NCBI GenBank assembly: GCA_034670405.1
Contig: JAXDDX010000005.1
Location: forward strand, 4,593,001-4,657,000
Direction of reading: 5' to 3'
Source of the DNA: Hoplostethus atlanticus
Taxonomy: Eukaryota; Chordata; Actinopteri; Trachichthyiformes; Trachichthyidae
Length of the DNA stretch: 64,000 bases
In this document: piece after piece, positions 34,914-45,813 of the stretch
How positions within the stretch are numbered: position 1 is the first letter of the stretch
Layout: every line of letters starts with the position of its first letter
The notes under the pieces: model-generated
What the model was told of the DNA's origin: nothing
What the model saw: only the letters and a program-made list of their open reading frames with translations
Databases searched by the model: none
Position numbers and translations under genes: made by a program

Positions 34914-37383
34914 AATTGTGCATCTACACTTGCTTTTATACTTCCACTAAAGCCCATCGTTGGTGTCTTTGGGGTTTTGCATGCACAGTGAGCACTCCGT
35001 GAAGAAGGAGAGATAATGAAGCAATTCCAGAACTAACAAGAAACAGACTTTCTGTGTACGGCTGACGGAAAAAGCCGGCTTTGCGCTACGCTAACAATGT
35101 CTAAAAAAACTCGCATTCGGTTGTTTTCATGTTCATCCCTCGCGCTCCCCGAGCGGTGTTTTGCAGCAGCCCGCGAGAGATCACACACAGACAGGTCTAT
35201 AATGGGAACAAGGACGCAGATGACCCAGTCGTTCTACCAAATATAAATCCTCATTTGCTATTCCGAAACTGTTGTTCAGTCTTCCGCTTAAGCACAAAAG
35301 TAATTGCCAGGCTGCATAAATGCATTGTTAATCCGGTCAGTTTAGGTTTTGGGGACTAACGATGCACTTTGATGCACAATTGGGGTTAACCGAGAATGCA
35401 TTTCTCTTCAATAGAACCTCTTCTCTGTGTGTAATATATCACAGGATGAAAAAGCTGAGGTATTGTGTATGAACTCATCTCCAAATGCCAAATGCTGCAG
35501 GGATACTGTGCAGGAAATTCTAAATAGGTGGACATATATGGACTTATCAATACTAACAGATGTGCACAGTATACAGGTAATGATATTTGCCGTACGTTGT
35601 TCGTGCATTCATAGGTTTGACTTTGGCCGTACGAGTGGTAAACAGTGGTTACCGTCCAGGTACGGCCGACATTGCTGAGGTGCTGCAGAAGAAGGAGTTG
35701 ATAAATTGCTGTGTCTGCAGGGACCCTGTGGGACAAGTGGAGGTCAAACATGGCCATCCGGCTGGGAGAAGAGCTTTTCGCAGCCCCCTATGAGAATCAG
35801 ACATTACATTTGTATGGGCAAGGTCTGAAGCTACTCCTTTTCCAAGGCTTTTCCAAGGCTCAGCCACAAGGGCACCCGGCTTGCAAGTAAATAATAATGA
35901 TCCTATCCATCTTCCCAAATTGTAATGCTGAATTATCTTTCCTCGGGTCCCGCTAACTTCTCTCTCTCGCTCGCATTGAATCCAGGAGGAAACTCCGGGA
36001 ACGGCGTAACATCTGGGTCACCAAGTTTCTCTCCTCTCCTTGAAAACATTCAATAATAATTATCTTTTTTACAAGGGAAATTTTGGTTAAAGTGTCTCAA
36101 ATGCTTCTCAAATGCATGATTGATCACTGTTCAAATGCATGCTGTAAACATGCTGACCGATTCCCCCCCCTGCCCCCCCCCAAAGCATTTGTGGCCTTAG
36201 ATTTAATCCCCAATGTAGTCTGATACTCGTTGTTTACCCTCAATACAGTCATCTAAAACAAAACACGCAACATATCAAAAAAAAAAAATCTCATTAAAAA
36301 GTGGTGGCAAAAACGTTGACCTGAAGTCTCCGTTAATGAGGTTATTGTAAAAGAGCTTTCTGACGACCTGATGTGTTCCAATAAGATTCATTAAGCTTCT
36401 TTTATGTCTCGGTTTATTATTCCTTTTCCGCACACACAGCGAGAGGAGCAGCTCGCGGCGAAAAACACCTCTTAAGGATTCAGCACTTTTAAACCATTCC
36501 GGTCACACTTTAATCGAGATGCATAATTTCGCCCTGTACAACTTCATTTTCTTCGTCTTCGTTCAAATTAGCCTTTTTTTTTTTTTTCAATGTTACGTTT
36601 CTGGAACATAAACGGCTTTGTGGATCGCCCCGTCCCCGAAGACCTTCTTCCTCCGTTTTAACTTGAGTTTGGTTATCCCAAAATGAACTGTGGGAAGGAC
36701 CGGAGCGTTATAATGAATAGTTGGCCTTGCATGCATGCTCGGGCTGTGATCCGATTTGTTTTTCTGGAGATGTTTCTGAGATCAAGTGGTGCGAATTGTA
36801 AAGTTTTTGCCACTGGCCACATGGTATGGTGGATATGCAGGAGTTGTGGGCGGGTGTGTGGGAGGCATGGGGAAGGGTCAAAAAACATGGAAATTAGAAA
36901 GACAGCAACAACACGATCTGCCTAATGAATAATGAAATTATTGGTTTTGTCTTTTCTGCTTAACGTTTTAAAATCTGTTATTTGATTTTCATTTACGACT
37001 CAGATAAAGGAGGTTACATATCGTCATTGGTGTGTTTGACAAATGTATTTAACAGCTATAACAGTGTGGTTGTTTACTGGATAGTGTTTTTTTACTGTAA
37101 GATAGTGCTTGATTGATGCTGACCGGTTGTGATGTGGATTAAGTGAGATATGGGCTGAAGCCATGCAGTGATGTTTGGTGAAATACACTATTTAAAGCAC
37201 TGACAAACTGTATTGTCGTTCCAATACTGCATTACTTTCATCTAATTGAAGAACATGTTCCAATTTTTTATTTTTTTTCTACCGATATAACAAACAAGAA
37301 AAACTTTTGTTTTTTATTAAAGACATTTTTATTTTCAATTAGAAAAAAATTGCACATTCAGTAACTTTAGGCATGCCATATTA
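34914..37383. other. Unique sequence, nothing recognised
   Basis: C-runs at 36163-36181. An open stretch at 35587-35793 resembles no known protein. AT-rich from 37000. Confidence 0.4.
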
Positions 37384-38540
37384 AAGACCACTTTCTTCTC
37401 TTAAATAGATCCCTGTTCCCTCCCCGTCCACAACTAAAACAAACATTATCATTTGCTGGATAATCAATAAGATACAGTACACCTTCAAAGGGAGGCACCC
37501 AGGGAGCATCCTTACCAAGTGCCCGAACCACCTCAACTGGCTCCTCTCAATATGGAGGAGCAGCAGCTCGACTCCAAGGTCCTCCCGGATTGCTGAGCTC
37601 CTCATCCTGTTATAGGAGTGACTCCCGACTGCATCACACTCAGCTGCACCCCAGTCCAATACACAACGTAGATCACTGAAACCAGAAAGAGGACAATGTC
37701 CCAGAACCAGACACTCTCCAGACCTTAGCTGCACCTTGATATACTACCTATGAATATCACTAACAGGAGAGAGGATGAGGTGCATCATCGAACAAGCTTC
37801 CTGCCAAAAATGCGAACACAGCTCTTGCTCCAGGTGTATAGGGGCCGACCTGCTCATGGTGGCGCCCCCGGCACCCCAAACTCCCACAGCACCTCCCCTA
37901 AGACACCTCAGGGAACATGCGTGAGGGTATGAGAGGCTAAAAAGCTGTCCTACTTTTCTGTGCCCAGGACGGAATTTGCATTGTTCCTCATGAATCCAGG
38001 GTTTGACAATCATCCAGAATCCCCATTTCAGCACCTCGCCATAGGCTTTCCCATGGAGACTGCAGTGTGATTCCTTGATCGTTGGAACTTTTTTGAAAAG
38101 TCTGTCAATCCAAAGGCATTGTTCCCAAAATCCACATGACATCGAAGACATGTGTCAGCCATGACGACCCAACAATATCCAGAGCCTTCAGCATTTCAGG
38201 ACACCTCTCATCTATCCCCGGCACATTGCCACTGAGGAGCTTTGTAACTATCCCAGGGACCTCTGCAAAGAAGTCAGTCAGGGTTTTCTCCACAACTCTC
38301 ATCCACCGGGACAAATGCCAACTGTGCGGCAGTCAGCTGGGGACTGGTGAGTATCCCTACACCCAGCTGGCACCTCTCACTCCAATGTGCATAGATGTGA
38401 GACCAACTATATCTAGTTGGTACCTCTCAACCTTTAGCTCAGGCTCCTTCCCCCCCCTGATAGGTTTGGGGGTTATCAGGCCACAAGATGTCTGCGAGTA
38501 CCATTCCCACGCCTGGTTCCAGTAGCAGGCCCCAATCTTG
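37384..38540 (-). pseudogene. Heavily decayed LINE ORF2, internally deleted
   Basis: On the minus strand, from right to left: PEMLKALDIVGSSWLTHVFD (reverse transcriptase entry region), then HGKAYGEVLKWGFWMIVKPW and IHEEQCKFRPGH (the block before motif A), and then, skipping the catalytic palm, LLLHIERSQLRWFGHLVRM from the far C-terminus. Order and orientation match a common teleost LINE of unresolved clade. The FADD-type catalytic region is not found, so several hundred bases appear deleted near 37750. Stops and frame changes are frequent. This is an old copy. Confidence 0.7.
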
Positions 38541-39059
38541 AGCAACTCCTAGGGATCTTCTTGAATCGTTATTTGTCTGGCCCCTTACCTGAGATCAGTT
38601 TGCCTTGAGTGGCCCTAGACTAGAGGGAACACAAGGCTCATGACAACATTGCTTCCATGATATGGTTGCAATTTCAGGAGGGGACTGAAATGATTGTAAT
38701 GCATATAAGATCCCTTGAAGGAAGACTTCAGGAGACTAAAGCAGTTTGGCCATTCAGAATGCCAGATCAGATCAGAGAATGATCTAGTTATCAAGGCACG
38801 GTATAGCCTCGGTGGATTTGCAGCTGAAGCAATTTGCACTTACACTTGGCGATGGACGGGGCTATTTTCTTACGCCGTACTCTTTTCGAGGGCTTCTTGG
38901 TGAATAGGACGAAAACTCTGCACTCTTAGCTCAAACAGCTGAGGCGCAAAACATGCGACTCACAATCTTAGTGAAGCTGAACTAGCATCCTAGTTCAGCG
39001 AATAAATAAAAAAAATATATATAAAAGAAATATATATTTTAACCTTGATTTATCAATGG
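38541..39059. other. Unique sequence
   Basis: Nothing was recognised. It may include untranslated LINE remnants. Confidence 0.35.
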
Positions 39060-39345
39060 AAAGTCAATTGAGCTCTGTGCTCACATTCATACAGTTCCAC
39101 ACTTAGACAGCAGAGAGCTGCCCAGTACAACTGCAGGCTTCTACTGGTTGGTCACTGAGCAGCTCCATTGGAGCAGTTGGGGGTTAATTGCTCCAGGGCA
39201 CCTTGACAGTAGTTGCTAAGGGAGGAGAGAGTGCTACTCTGTTATATTTCCCAACCACCTTTTCCCAACTGGTCCGGGATCTCTAACCAGCGATTTTCTG
39301 GTCACAAGCCTGTTTCTCCAATCTCTATTCTATCTCTGCGCCCCC
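39060..39345 (+). repeat. Dispersed teleost-type repeat
   Basis: It contains GAGCTGCCCAGTACAAC, CCAGGGCACCTTGACAGTAG and CTGGTCACAAGCCTGTTTCT. Part recurs at 30016-30105. It ends next to the hAT target site. Confidence 0.6.
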
Positions 39346-39348
39346 TCT

Positions 39349-39356
39349 ATAATTTA
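39349..39356 (+). repeat. 8-bp target duplication, left (hAT)
   Basis: ATAATTTA is found here and again at 40680-40687. Confidence 0.9.
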
Positions 39357-39859
39357 CAGTGGCGGCTGGTGCATTTTTCTCCAGGGGGGGCTATACCAAA
39401 AATCAAACAAACATGTACTAAGGTATCATCAGTGTATTTAAATAAATGAAAAGGCCTTTATTAGTGGGATTGCTGTGTAACAGCAAACCCACTATTTTGT
39501 ATTTGCTGAGCTGAATGAACATTTGTTGTAATGAAACGTGCTTAAAGTAAGTTAAGGTACTTCAATTAGTGCAAATTCTTTATAATAATTATCTTTTATA
39601 TTACAATATGTAATGGTGAAAGACTAAAGTAACCGAAAAGTGCCTCGATAAATACAACAGAAATCTGACAACACAGACCCCTGAGGCAATGGCAGAAAAT
39701 TATGAACACAGTAAGACCTAATAGAAAATAACATTTAAGAAAAAAATAAATTAATATGGTATTACATTTGAAATACCCAGTGCCATCAAAACGCTGAGTG
39801 AACTTGCTCAAAGCCATATGACTTTGCCACCTTGTGGCTTCAACTTTGTGTACATAAAT

Positions 39860-40402
39860 GTTGCCCTTCTCTCCTTGAGAGATGTACATTTCTCAATGAC
39901 TTTATGGCACCACAGAACTTGACACAGTTTATTATTTTAGACAGGATGTGCCTGTTTTTGTCAACCTCTTCATTATGCTTACAGATCCCTGTCCTGTAGC
40001 CTTCATCAAGCTGAGCAGCTATGTTTACTTTCCCAAACATTTGCTTTTGATTTTTCTGATATGTGGTTTAAATCATTCAAACCTGTCTGAATCCATGCTG
40101 GGTCTGAGACCTGTCGTTTGAAAAAGGGTGCAGGGAAAGCAAAATAAAGCATTGGTGTCACTACATACAGTTAACCAAGCCTTCCTACTAAACCAGCTCC
40201 TTGAAAACGGCCGAGTATATTGTCTCATTCTGGCGCATTTTATGTCAGATATGTTTACCACGAGCCACTCGCTCTCTGCTGCCAACCAGTGGTTGGTGGT
40301 GTGTAAATCAGCAGCATTCAGATAAATGCTGTTTGTACATGCGCAGTTCATTGGTGGGGCGCAGGAAAGCTGCGCCCCACCATTGAGAGGAGTGAACTGC
40401 AC
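39860..40402 (-). pseudogene. hAT transposase N-terminal relic (TTF-type zinc finger)
   Basis: On the minus strand SRSWFSRKAWLTVCSDTNAL followed by FCFPCTLF is the TTF-type zinc finger of hAT transposases related to vertebrate ZMYM-like proteins. A second piece at 39860-40040 in another frame has NIAAQLDEGYRTGICKHNEE and NRHILSKIINCVKFCGA, the conserved segment that follows the finger. The catalytic DDE region and the dimerisation domain are missing, and stops interrupt the frame. It would have bound and cut the terminal repeats; this copy cannot. Confidence 0.8.
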
Positions 40403-40410
40403 ATGTACAA
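40333..40410. repeat. Imperfect palindrome inside the hAT element
   Basis: TTGTACATGCGCAGTTCA and TGGTGGGGCGCAG are mirrored, inverted, by CTGCGCCCCACCA and TGAACTGCACATGTACAA. The arms are 32 and 41 bp, the loop is about 5 bp, and there is a ~9-bp bulge. Confidence 0.85.
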
Positions 40411-40679
40411 CTTATAACGAGAGTCAATGGGCAAAGATTTTTGCGCCCCAGGCCGGAAATACGTGACCTAGCAGTAACTTTAGACAACGTAGAACAATTT
40501 TAATCTACATTTTATTGCAGATTATACATTCTACTCACTAACTATATAATATTTACGTCACTCATTTAAAAAAAAAAAAAAAAAAAGAAAGTAATTTTTA
40601 AAGTCTTATTCAATGAAGTCTAGGATGTGGGGAGTGGTGGGGCGGCGCCCTAGCGCCCTCTATTGGCCAGCCGCCACTG

Positions 40680-40687
40680 ATAATTTA
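40680..40687 (+). repeat. 8-bp target duplication, right (hAT)
   Basis: It is an exact copy of 39349-39356. Confidence 0.9.
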
Positions 40688-41562
40688 CAACAGATGATGT
40701 ACACCAATGTATAAAATTGTGTGAAACACTGCAGGATAATAGTAGCCCGAGATTCATGGTTGGCCAGACTCAATCTGTAAAAAGGAGTGCAAGTCATGAA
40801 TCTAAAACAAACGGGACATTACCTAAATGATTGAGTCTGAGGGATTTAATGCATTGCCTCTCCCGCTAATGCTCCTTACTCCAGTCAGCACATTTGTCAC
40901 CTTGCCTCCCTTCCACCTCAGCAAATAAACATTAGGGCAAATGATGAGTTCCCTCACATAAACATACGAGGCTTGGGTGTGAGAGAGAGCGAGAGGGTTT
41001 CGGAAATAGACACAGAGGGAAAGAGAAAGATAGAAAGCGAGAGAGGAACGGGGAGGCAGAAAGTAAATGCTGTCTCCTATTTTATTAAATACTTGCTCTG
41101 CTTTGACGGTATATCTTGCCCTCTATGAAGACGAAACATACTGTAAGTCAATGACTGTTTCTAAATTACATAACAATTATGTAATAATTGCAGTGTTGTG
41201 TTCACTGGTTCTCGGCATTATGAAATAGGCCGCCCTGTAAGAGTACATCCGTAGCAGCGTGGGAAGGGTGGGGGCGGAGGTGGGGTGGCCAGGCAGATGA
41301 TTAATCATTGGAGTGGATCACAGGGGACAGTAGGGGTGCTGGGATAACACTCCTTTGCTGCAGAGCAGTGGGCTCTGTCCAATAGCTTTAAGATCACTCG
41401 CTGGTGATGAATACAAATACCCAGTTATGCTAAATCAATGTTAATACTGAAACTGCCTTGCGGAAACGAGGGGGAAATCATTGTGGCTATCAGCGTGGGG
41501 TTGTGGGGGGGCGGGGGCATGCATTGTAATTGAATCTTGACTGAATCAGAGGATGGGGGGGC

Positions 41563-41565
<3 letters not shown>
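40688..41565. other. Unique sequence
   Basis: Nothing was recognised. Confidence 0.4.

Positions 41566-41594
<29 letters not shown>
41566..41594. repeat. AG microsatellite
   Basis: About 14 AG units. Confidence 0.9.
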
Positions 41595-41597
<3 letters not shown>

Positions 41598-41855
41598 TGG
41601 AGGGTCTAATCAGTTCATCTACATATGATTCCCAGGTTTGTAATAGCGGTGGCCTTTCAAAACCAGCAGGTCTATAACAGAATAATTGACTTTGCCGAAC
41701 TAATCTATGGCTGCACTCTGCCACTTCTGTCTGGCGCTCTAATGGAGGCTGGCACTGTGTAATTGGGGAGGCGTGGTCAATAGATGTCCACTGGCCGTGC
41801 AGGGCGGCAGCTGGGTCGTATGTCGGAACCAGAAAACATCACTTACCTGGAAGCA

Positions 41856-41857
<2 letters not shown>

Positions 41858-41892
<35 letters not shown>
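41858..41892. repeat. CA microsatellite
   Basis: About 17 CA units. Confidence 0.9.
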
Positions 41893-41894
<2 letters not shown>

Positions 41895-42477
41895 AAAGCA
41901 GTTAAACATCACCTTTATCACATCATCAACAGCAGCTGGTTGCTGAGGCCCGGCCACACTATGACAGCCTTTAATTCATTGATCAGATGGCTATTAGGCG
42001 ATGGAATAGACTATTGATTTTCCTGCCCATCCACATGAGCCCTCACACCTGAACCATGTGGCTGGGTGCTGAATGTGCCGGTATGAATCACCTGTCTGTG
42101 TGCGTTTGTGTGACCATTCATGGATGCATGTGTGTATGGGTGTAAGTACAAAGACACAGACACACACAGAGAGACAGTGTGGTGTGTGCGTATACGTGCA
42201 TGTGTGAAAATATGACAATACACAAATAGTTTCTGTGCATTTCTTGAATATAATGCACAGAATGCATGAAGTGTTTGGAGCAGGTATGCATGGCAAAGTA
42301 TCTGAACATGTGACGGTGCAGGTGCTGTGTGTGTGCACGCATGGATGGATGGACAGAAAGAGAAAGAAATGTAATATCGCGATACACAAACAGTTTGCAT
42401 TTGTTGATTTGAACCGAATTGTGTCTGGACCGGGTGCGCGCCGCACGGCGCCTGAACGTGGTGAGTGTGCAGGTGCT

Positions 42478-42502
42478 CTGTGTGTGTGTGTGTGTGTGTG
42501 TG
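42478..42502. repeat. GT microsatellite
   Basis: About 12 GT units at the edge of a TG-rich imperfect stretch (42080-42500). Confidence 0.9.
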
Positions 42503-43783
42503 TACATGAGCATTCGTCCCCAACAGCTGTTTGCATTCCATCTCTACGGTTGTAGCATTAGCTGGTCCAAACCTAATTAACGGTGTCTGCGGAGGGAGAG
42601 GGCTGGCGGTGAGTGCTGGCGGTAATGTGGTGTCACAGCGGATTAGGTTGATGGGCCGACCGAGTTGGAGGGGAGGGGGTGGGGTGGTGTGTGCGGTTGC
42701 GTTCGTCTCTCGCAGACCACTCAGCTCGGCTTAAATCAGCTCAGAGCAGCTCCCTCAAAACGTCTAAAAAAAGCACCACATTAGTCATTTTGCGTTTTTT
42801 AACATGAGAAAGGGCCGGGCTACTTTTGAACCCCTATCTACAGCCGAGTGACAACAGAAGAGCCTTAGCTTTACAGCTGATGTCTGCATCCTGAAAAAAA
42901 AAAAATCCAATAACCTAATATGCAAAGGATATGAAACCTTGTGCTGTGAAATGTATTTTTGGGGAATGAAAGCACGACCAAAATCAGCATCATGGTGGGA
43001 AAATGGTGGAGAAAACTTTATGTATTTACTCTCCAATTTGATTTTTAGAATGTACAATTGTATTGCCGACCTTTAAGCCCGAATACTGAGGAAAAGCAAT
43101 GGAAGGATGAGAGAATGGGAGCGCATTGCTGCCACTAGGGAATTGTAATTTCCTCATTATCCTTCATTATTACTATAATGAGAAATTACAAAAAAAATCT
43201 TGTTATGATGAGAAAATAACGAGAAGAGATGTAGATGTAACGAGAAAAAACATCTTGATGTAAGGCGAGGTAATAGTAATAGTCGTAATTAGTTACCTAA
43301 CAGTTTAGTAGCCACAAGCGGAATTTCAATGGGTGAATTTCAATGGTTGCCGTGGGTGATTCTTTGTAATTAAGTAATATCATTAAAACCCCATAAGTTA
43401 TGTATAATATGTATGTACAATGGACTATTTTCTGCTGCAAATTCAGTCCTACACTCTTATACCCATTTCCACTCCGCAGGTGGGATGTTCTGTTGCCATG
43501 GAATCACGTAATGCATTGTCAAATGTCAATCAAAACATGACTCAATGGCGCAATACTGTCCTTCAACAGGCTTACTGAGGATGTAGTGAAGACGTGGACT
43601 GACTTTAATTTCATTATTTTTGAAAGCATCTTCGCTTTACGGAATGTGACGAAGACTTTTGCACTACTGTATGAAATGCAAGCTCCCCCCCTGTTAGTAT
43701 CCTTAGGTTATTTAGATCCAGAGGTATCGTAATGCAGACTGGACAAAGGTAGGCCCATTTTCAGTAATATTTGTATGTATATA
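42503..43783. other. Unique sequence left of the LTR element
   Basis: 43150-43250 repeats ACGAGAAAA-like units with ATAATGAGAAA. No gene was seen. The TATA just before 43784 is the presumed target site of the LTR element. Confidence 0.4.
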
Positions 43784-43918
43784 TGTCAGACAGTGGGTAA
43801 TCTGGCAAAGGGTGGATTGGGGTGGGGTCCTCTTGTCCTTATATATTTTGTTAATGTATCTGTAGTGTGGACCAAAAGCATGCAGGTCCTTATGGTGTGG
43901 TGGAATGTTTTTTTTGCT

Positions 43919-43945
43919 GTGTGTGTGTGTGTGTGTGTGTGTGTG
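43919..43945. repeat. TG microsatellite in 5' LTR
   Basis: About 13 TG units. The 3' LTR copy has about 31. Confidence 0.9.
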
Positions 43946-44054
43946 CCGACAAGTTGAGGAACCCCATGACACACCCACCTAACTTCAGGAACATCACAGG
44001 TGTTCCCAATCGATAATCTCAGCCACTCCCACTGAAACAATGGACAGCAATCCC

Positions 44055-44061
44055 TATAAAA
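44055..44061 (+). promoter_or_regulatory. TATA box of 5' LTR
   Basis: TATAAAA in CCCTATAAAAGACTTC, about 270 bp into the LTR, is the likely core promoter at the U3/R boundary. The same element is at 50240-50246 in the 3' LTR. Confidence 0.65.
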
Positions 44062-44589
44062 GACTTCTCAGCAGTACTGGAGGAGGTGAAACTGTGCACA
44101 GGACCCGCAGCTGTTACGTCGAACTCCAAACCCGATTCCCAACACGACGAAGCCGAGCCGATGAAGCCGAGCCGACGGAGCCAAGCCGACGGAGCCGACA
44201 CACTTCTGATTCAACGCACGCTAAGTATCTTTTAAAGGGACGTGAGCCTATCTAGGCCGTGCCTTTTTATTGTGTGTATGTTGCCAGCCCTGCCACTCAC
44301 AACGGTCTGTTCTTCCTTGGAGGTGACGCTGATGAAGCAGACGAGTGGAGCCAGCCCTGCCGACGGATAGATTGGACGACGCGGTCCGGGAACGTCAGCA
44401 GATAGGATCACCGTGGACCCGTACTACCTGGAGGACAGTGATGAGCGCCCTTCACCACGCTTGAATCTGCACGGACTGTTTTATTAGATCTCCCGTTGTC
44501 GGATCAGGTAGTTTGATACAGTTGGCCCACCCATTTTTAATAAGGAGTCACACTCTAGAGTGTCGAATTTTAAGAAGACAAATTGTATA

Positions 44590-44595
44590 AATAAA
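44590..44595 (+). promoter_or_regulatory. Polyadenylation signal of LTR
   Basis: AATAAA, about 100 bp before the LTR end; the functional copy would be the one at 50747-50752 in the 3' LTR. Confidence 0.55.
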
Positions 44596-44707
44596 AGTGA
44601 CTATTTTATTGAAACTTGTGTCCCTGGTGTTCCTGTGCCTCTGGGATCTGAGCCTTAGTAGGGGAGGTGTCTTTTTATTCTGAGAAGTGTGACACCTCCT
44701 ATTTTTC

Positions 44708-44725
44708 TGGCGTTGTCGGCAGGAT
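44708..44725 (+). promoter_or_regulatory. Primer binding site, serine tRNA-like
   Basis: TGGCGTTGTCGGCAGGAT begins 13 bases after the 5' LTR. Its complement ends in CCA and reads like the 3' end of a vertebrate serine tRNA (T-stem CCTGC, acceptor CGACAAC, discriminator G). First-strand DNA synthesis would start here. The tRNA identity is an inference. Confidence 0.6.
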
Positions 44726-44734
44726 CCCATTGGC

Positions 44735-45502
44735 ATGGAACCCAGGGGGCGCAATGGGGCAGGGCCTAGTGAACGTGAGAGTGACAATCCATCACAGGTA
44801 GACTATGCAGAGATAGGTGAGCAGGCACATGCTAGTACACCTCGGCAGGGAGCGACGGCTGCACCCCCACTATCTCCATTAATTATGCCTTGGTTTTTTA
44901 GCGCTCCCTGGATCCCAAAATTTAGCGGTGAGCGGCGGCGGTTTGGCGACTGGCGGACTCAGATCAAAGCAATGCTGAGGGCGCAGCCCTTGAGCCAAGA
45001 GCAGCAGGCTGATTTCCTGTACAGCGCCCTAGAGGGAGAAGCAAGGCGAGAAATAGCTCTACTCCCCCGAGAAGATCGGCTGAATGGTGAGACCATCCTA
45101 ACCACTCTACAACAGTTGTACGGGGATGTTAACACCAATGCCCAATTGAGAGCCGCCTTTTATAAATGCTGTCAGAGGCCGGACGAGGGGGTGGGGGCAT
45201 TCACATTACGCCTCCGAGAGTGTCATTCCAGGTGGCGTGGAGCAGATGATGAGGCTGCCGGAAGAGAGGAGGTGTTGCTAGACCAGTTTATCCTTGGGTT
45301 ACGAACTGGGCCTGTACGGAGGGAGTTACAGCGGCTACTACGACGGGAACCCCAGTTGAGTTTCGTCGCTGCCACAGCAGAGGCCCGTGCCCTGGAAGAG
45401 GAGATAGCTGAGTCACCTGAAGCACAGATAAACATTGTACGAACGACCCGTGCTGCCACAGGAGTGGTAGCAGAGAATCTCACAACCTTACTGGGGGAGT
45501 AG
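44735..45502 (+). pseudogene. gag: gypsy gag, capsid part
   Basis: The ATG at 44735 lies just after the primer site. 255 residues include the start of the gag capsid domain (FSAPWIPKFSGERRRFGDW), ALEGEARREIALL and the helical LRAAFYKCCQRPDEGVGAFT region typical of Ty3/gypsy gag, which forms the particle and packages element RNA. The frame closes at a stop at 45500, directly after a GGGGG run, while coherent sequence continues in the +2 frame (next entry). The break is therefore most likely a one-base indel in that run. Confidence 0.85.
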
Positions 45503-45813
45503 AGGAATGGAAGGAGAACCTCCGGGCAGAACTGCAGCGTGAGCTGACTGAGCAGATTAAAACCCTAAGCAACAAACTAATTGAGGAGGTGAGGAACCAA
45601 ACTCTCCACCTGCCAGCACCAGCCGGCCCCGGAAGGCCAGGGTTACAGCCCCATACTCGGCGACCCTCGGAACACCTGCCATCGGTAGGCCCCCCTACTC
45701 ATAGAGCCTACCGCTGGGATGACCTTGGGCAACCCATCTGTTTGGACTGCGGGGAGGCGGGACACGTCCAACGTCATTGCCCACGATGTAGGCGACCCCC
45801 AACGGATTTTTAG
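45498..45813 (+). pseudogene. gag: gypsy gag, C-terminal nucleocapsid part
   Basis: In a different frame from the capsid part, it contains a coiled-coil-like ELQRELTEQIKTLSNKL and then the CCHC zinc knuckle CLDCGEAGHVQRHC, which binds RNA. It ends at TAG (45811-45813). The last codons overlap a run of five T, and the pol frame begins open here one base back, so a -1 ribosomal shift at the gag stop is plausible. Confidence 0.85.

Larger units (their letters stand above)
39357..40679 (-). mobile_element. hAT-type element with transposase relics
   Basis: It starts CAGTGGCGGCTGG and ends with its reverse complement CCAGCCGCCACTG, immediately flanked by the exact 8-bp duplication ATAATTTA. Both features fit hAT, and the end sequence resembles the Tip100/Zaphod type. 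The 1323-bp element holds only N-terminal pieces of a transposase on the minus strand, so it is an internally deleted, non-autonomous copy. A strong palindrome lies at 40333-40410 inside the first coding piece. Confidence 0.92.
43784..44694 (+). repeat. 5' LTR (911 bp)
   Basis: It runs from TGTCAGACAG to GTGTGACA and matches 49936-50849. Compared with the 3' LTR it has a shorter TG array (27 against 63 bp), 28 extra bases in the GCCGAGCC/GCCGACGG triplet-like stretch near 44150, and about six substitutions. Confidence 0.95.

Noticed and set aside
35587-35793. Possible exon with CCVCRDPVGQ
   Set aside because: No family was recognised and no convincing splice sites were identified. It is too short to support.
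41994-42541. Frames of 176-180 codons rich in His and Thr
   Set aside because: They are produced by TG/CA-rich low-complexity sequence read in several phases.
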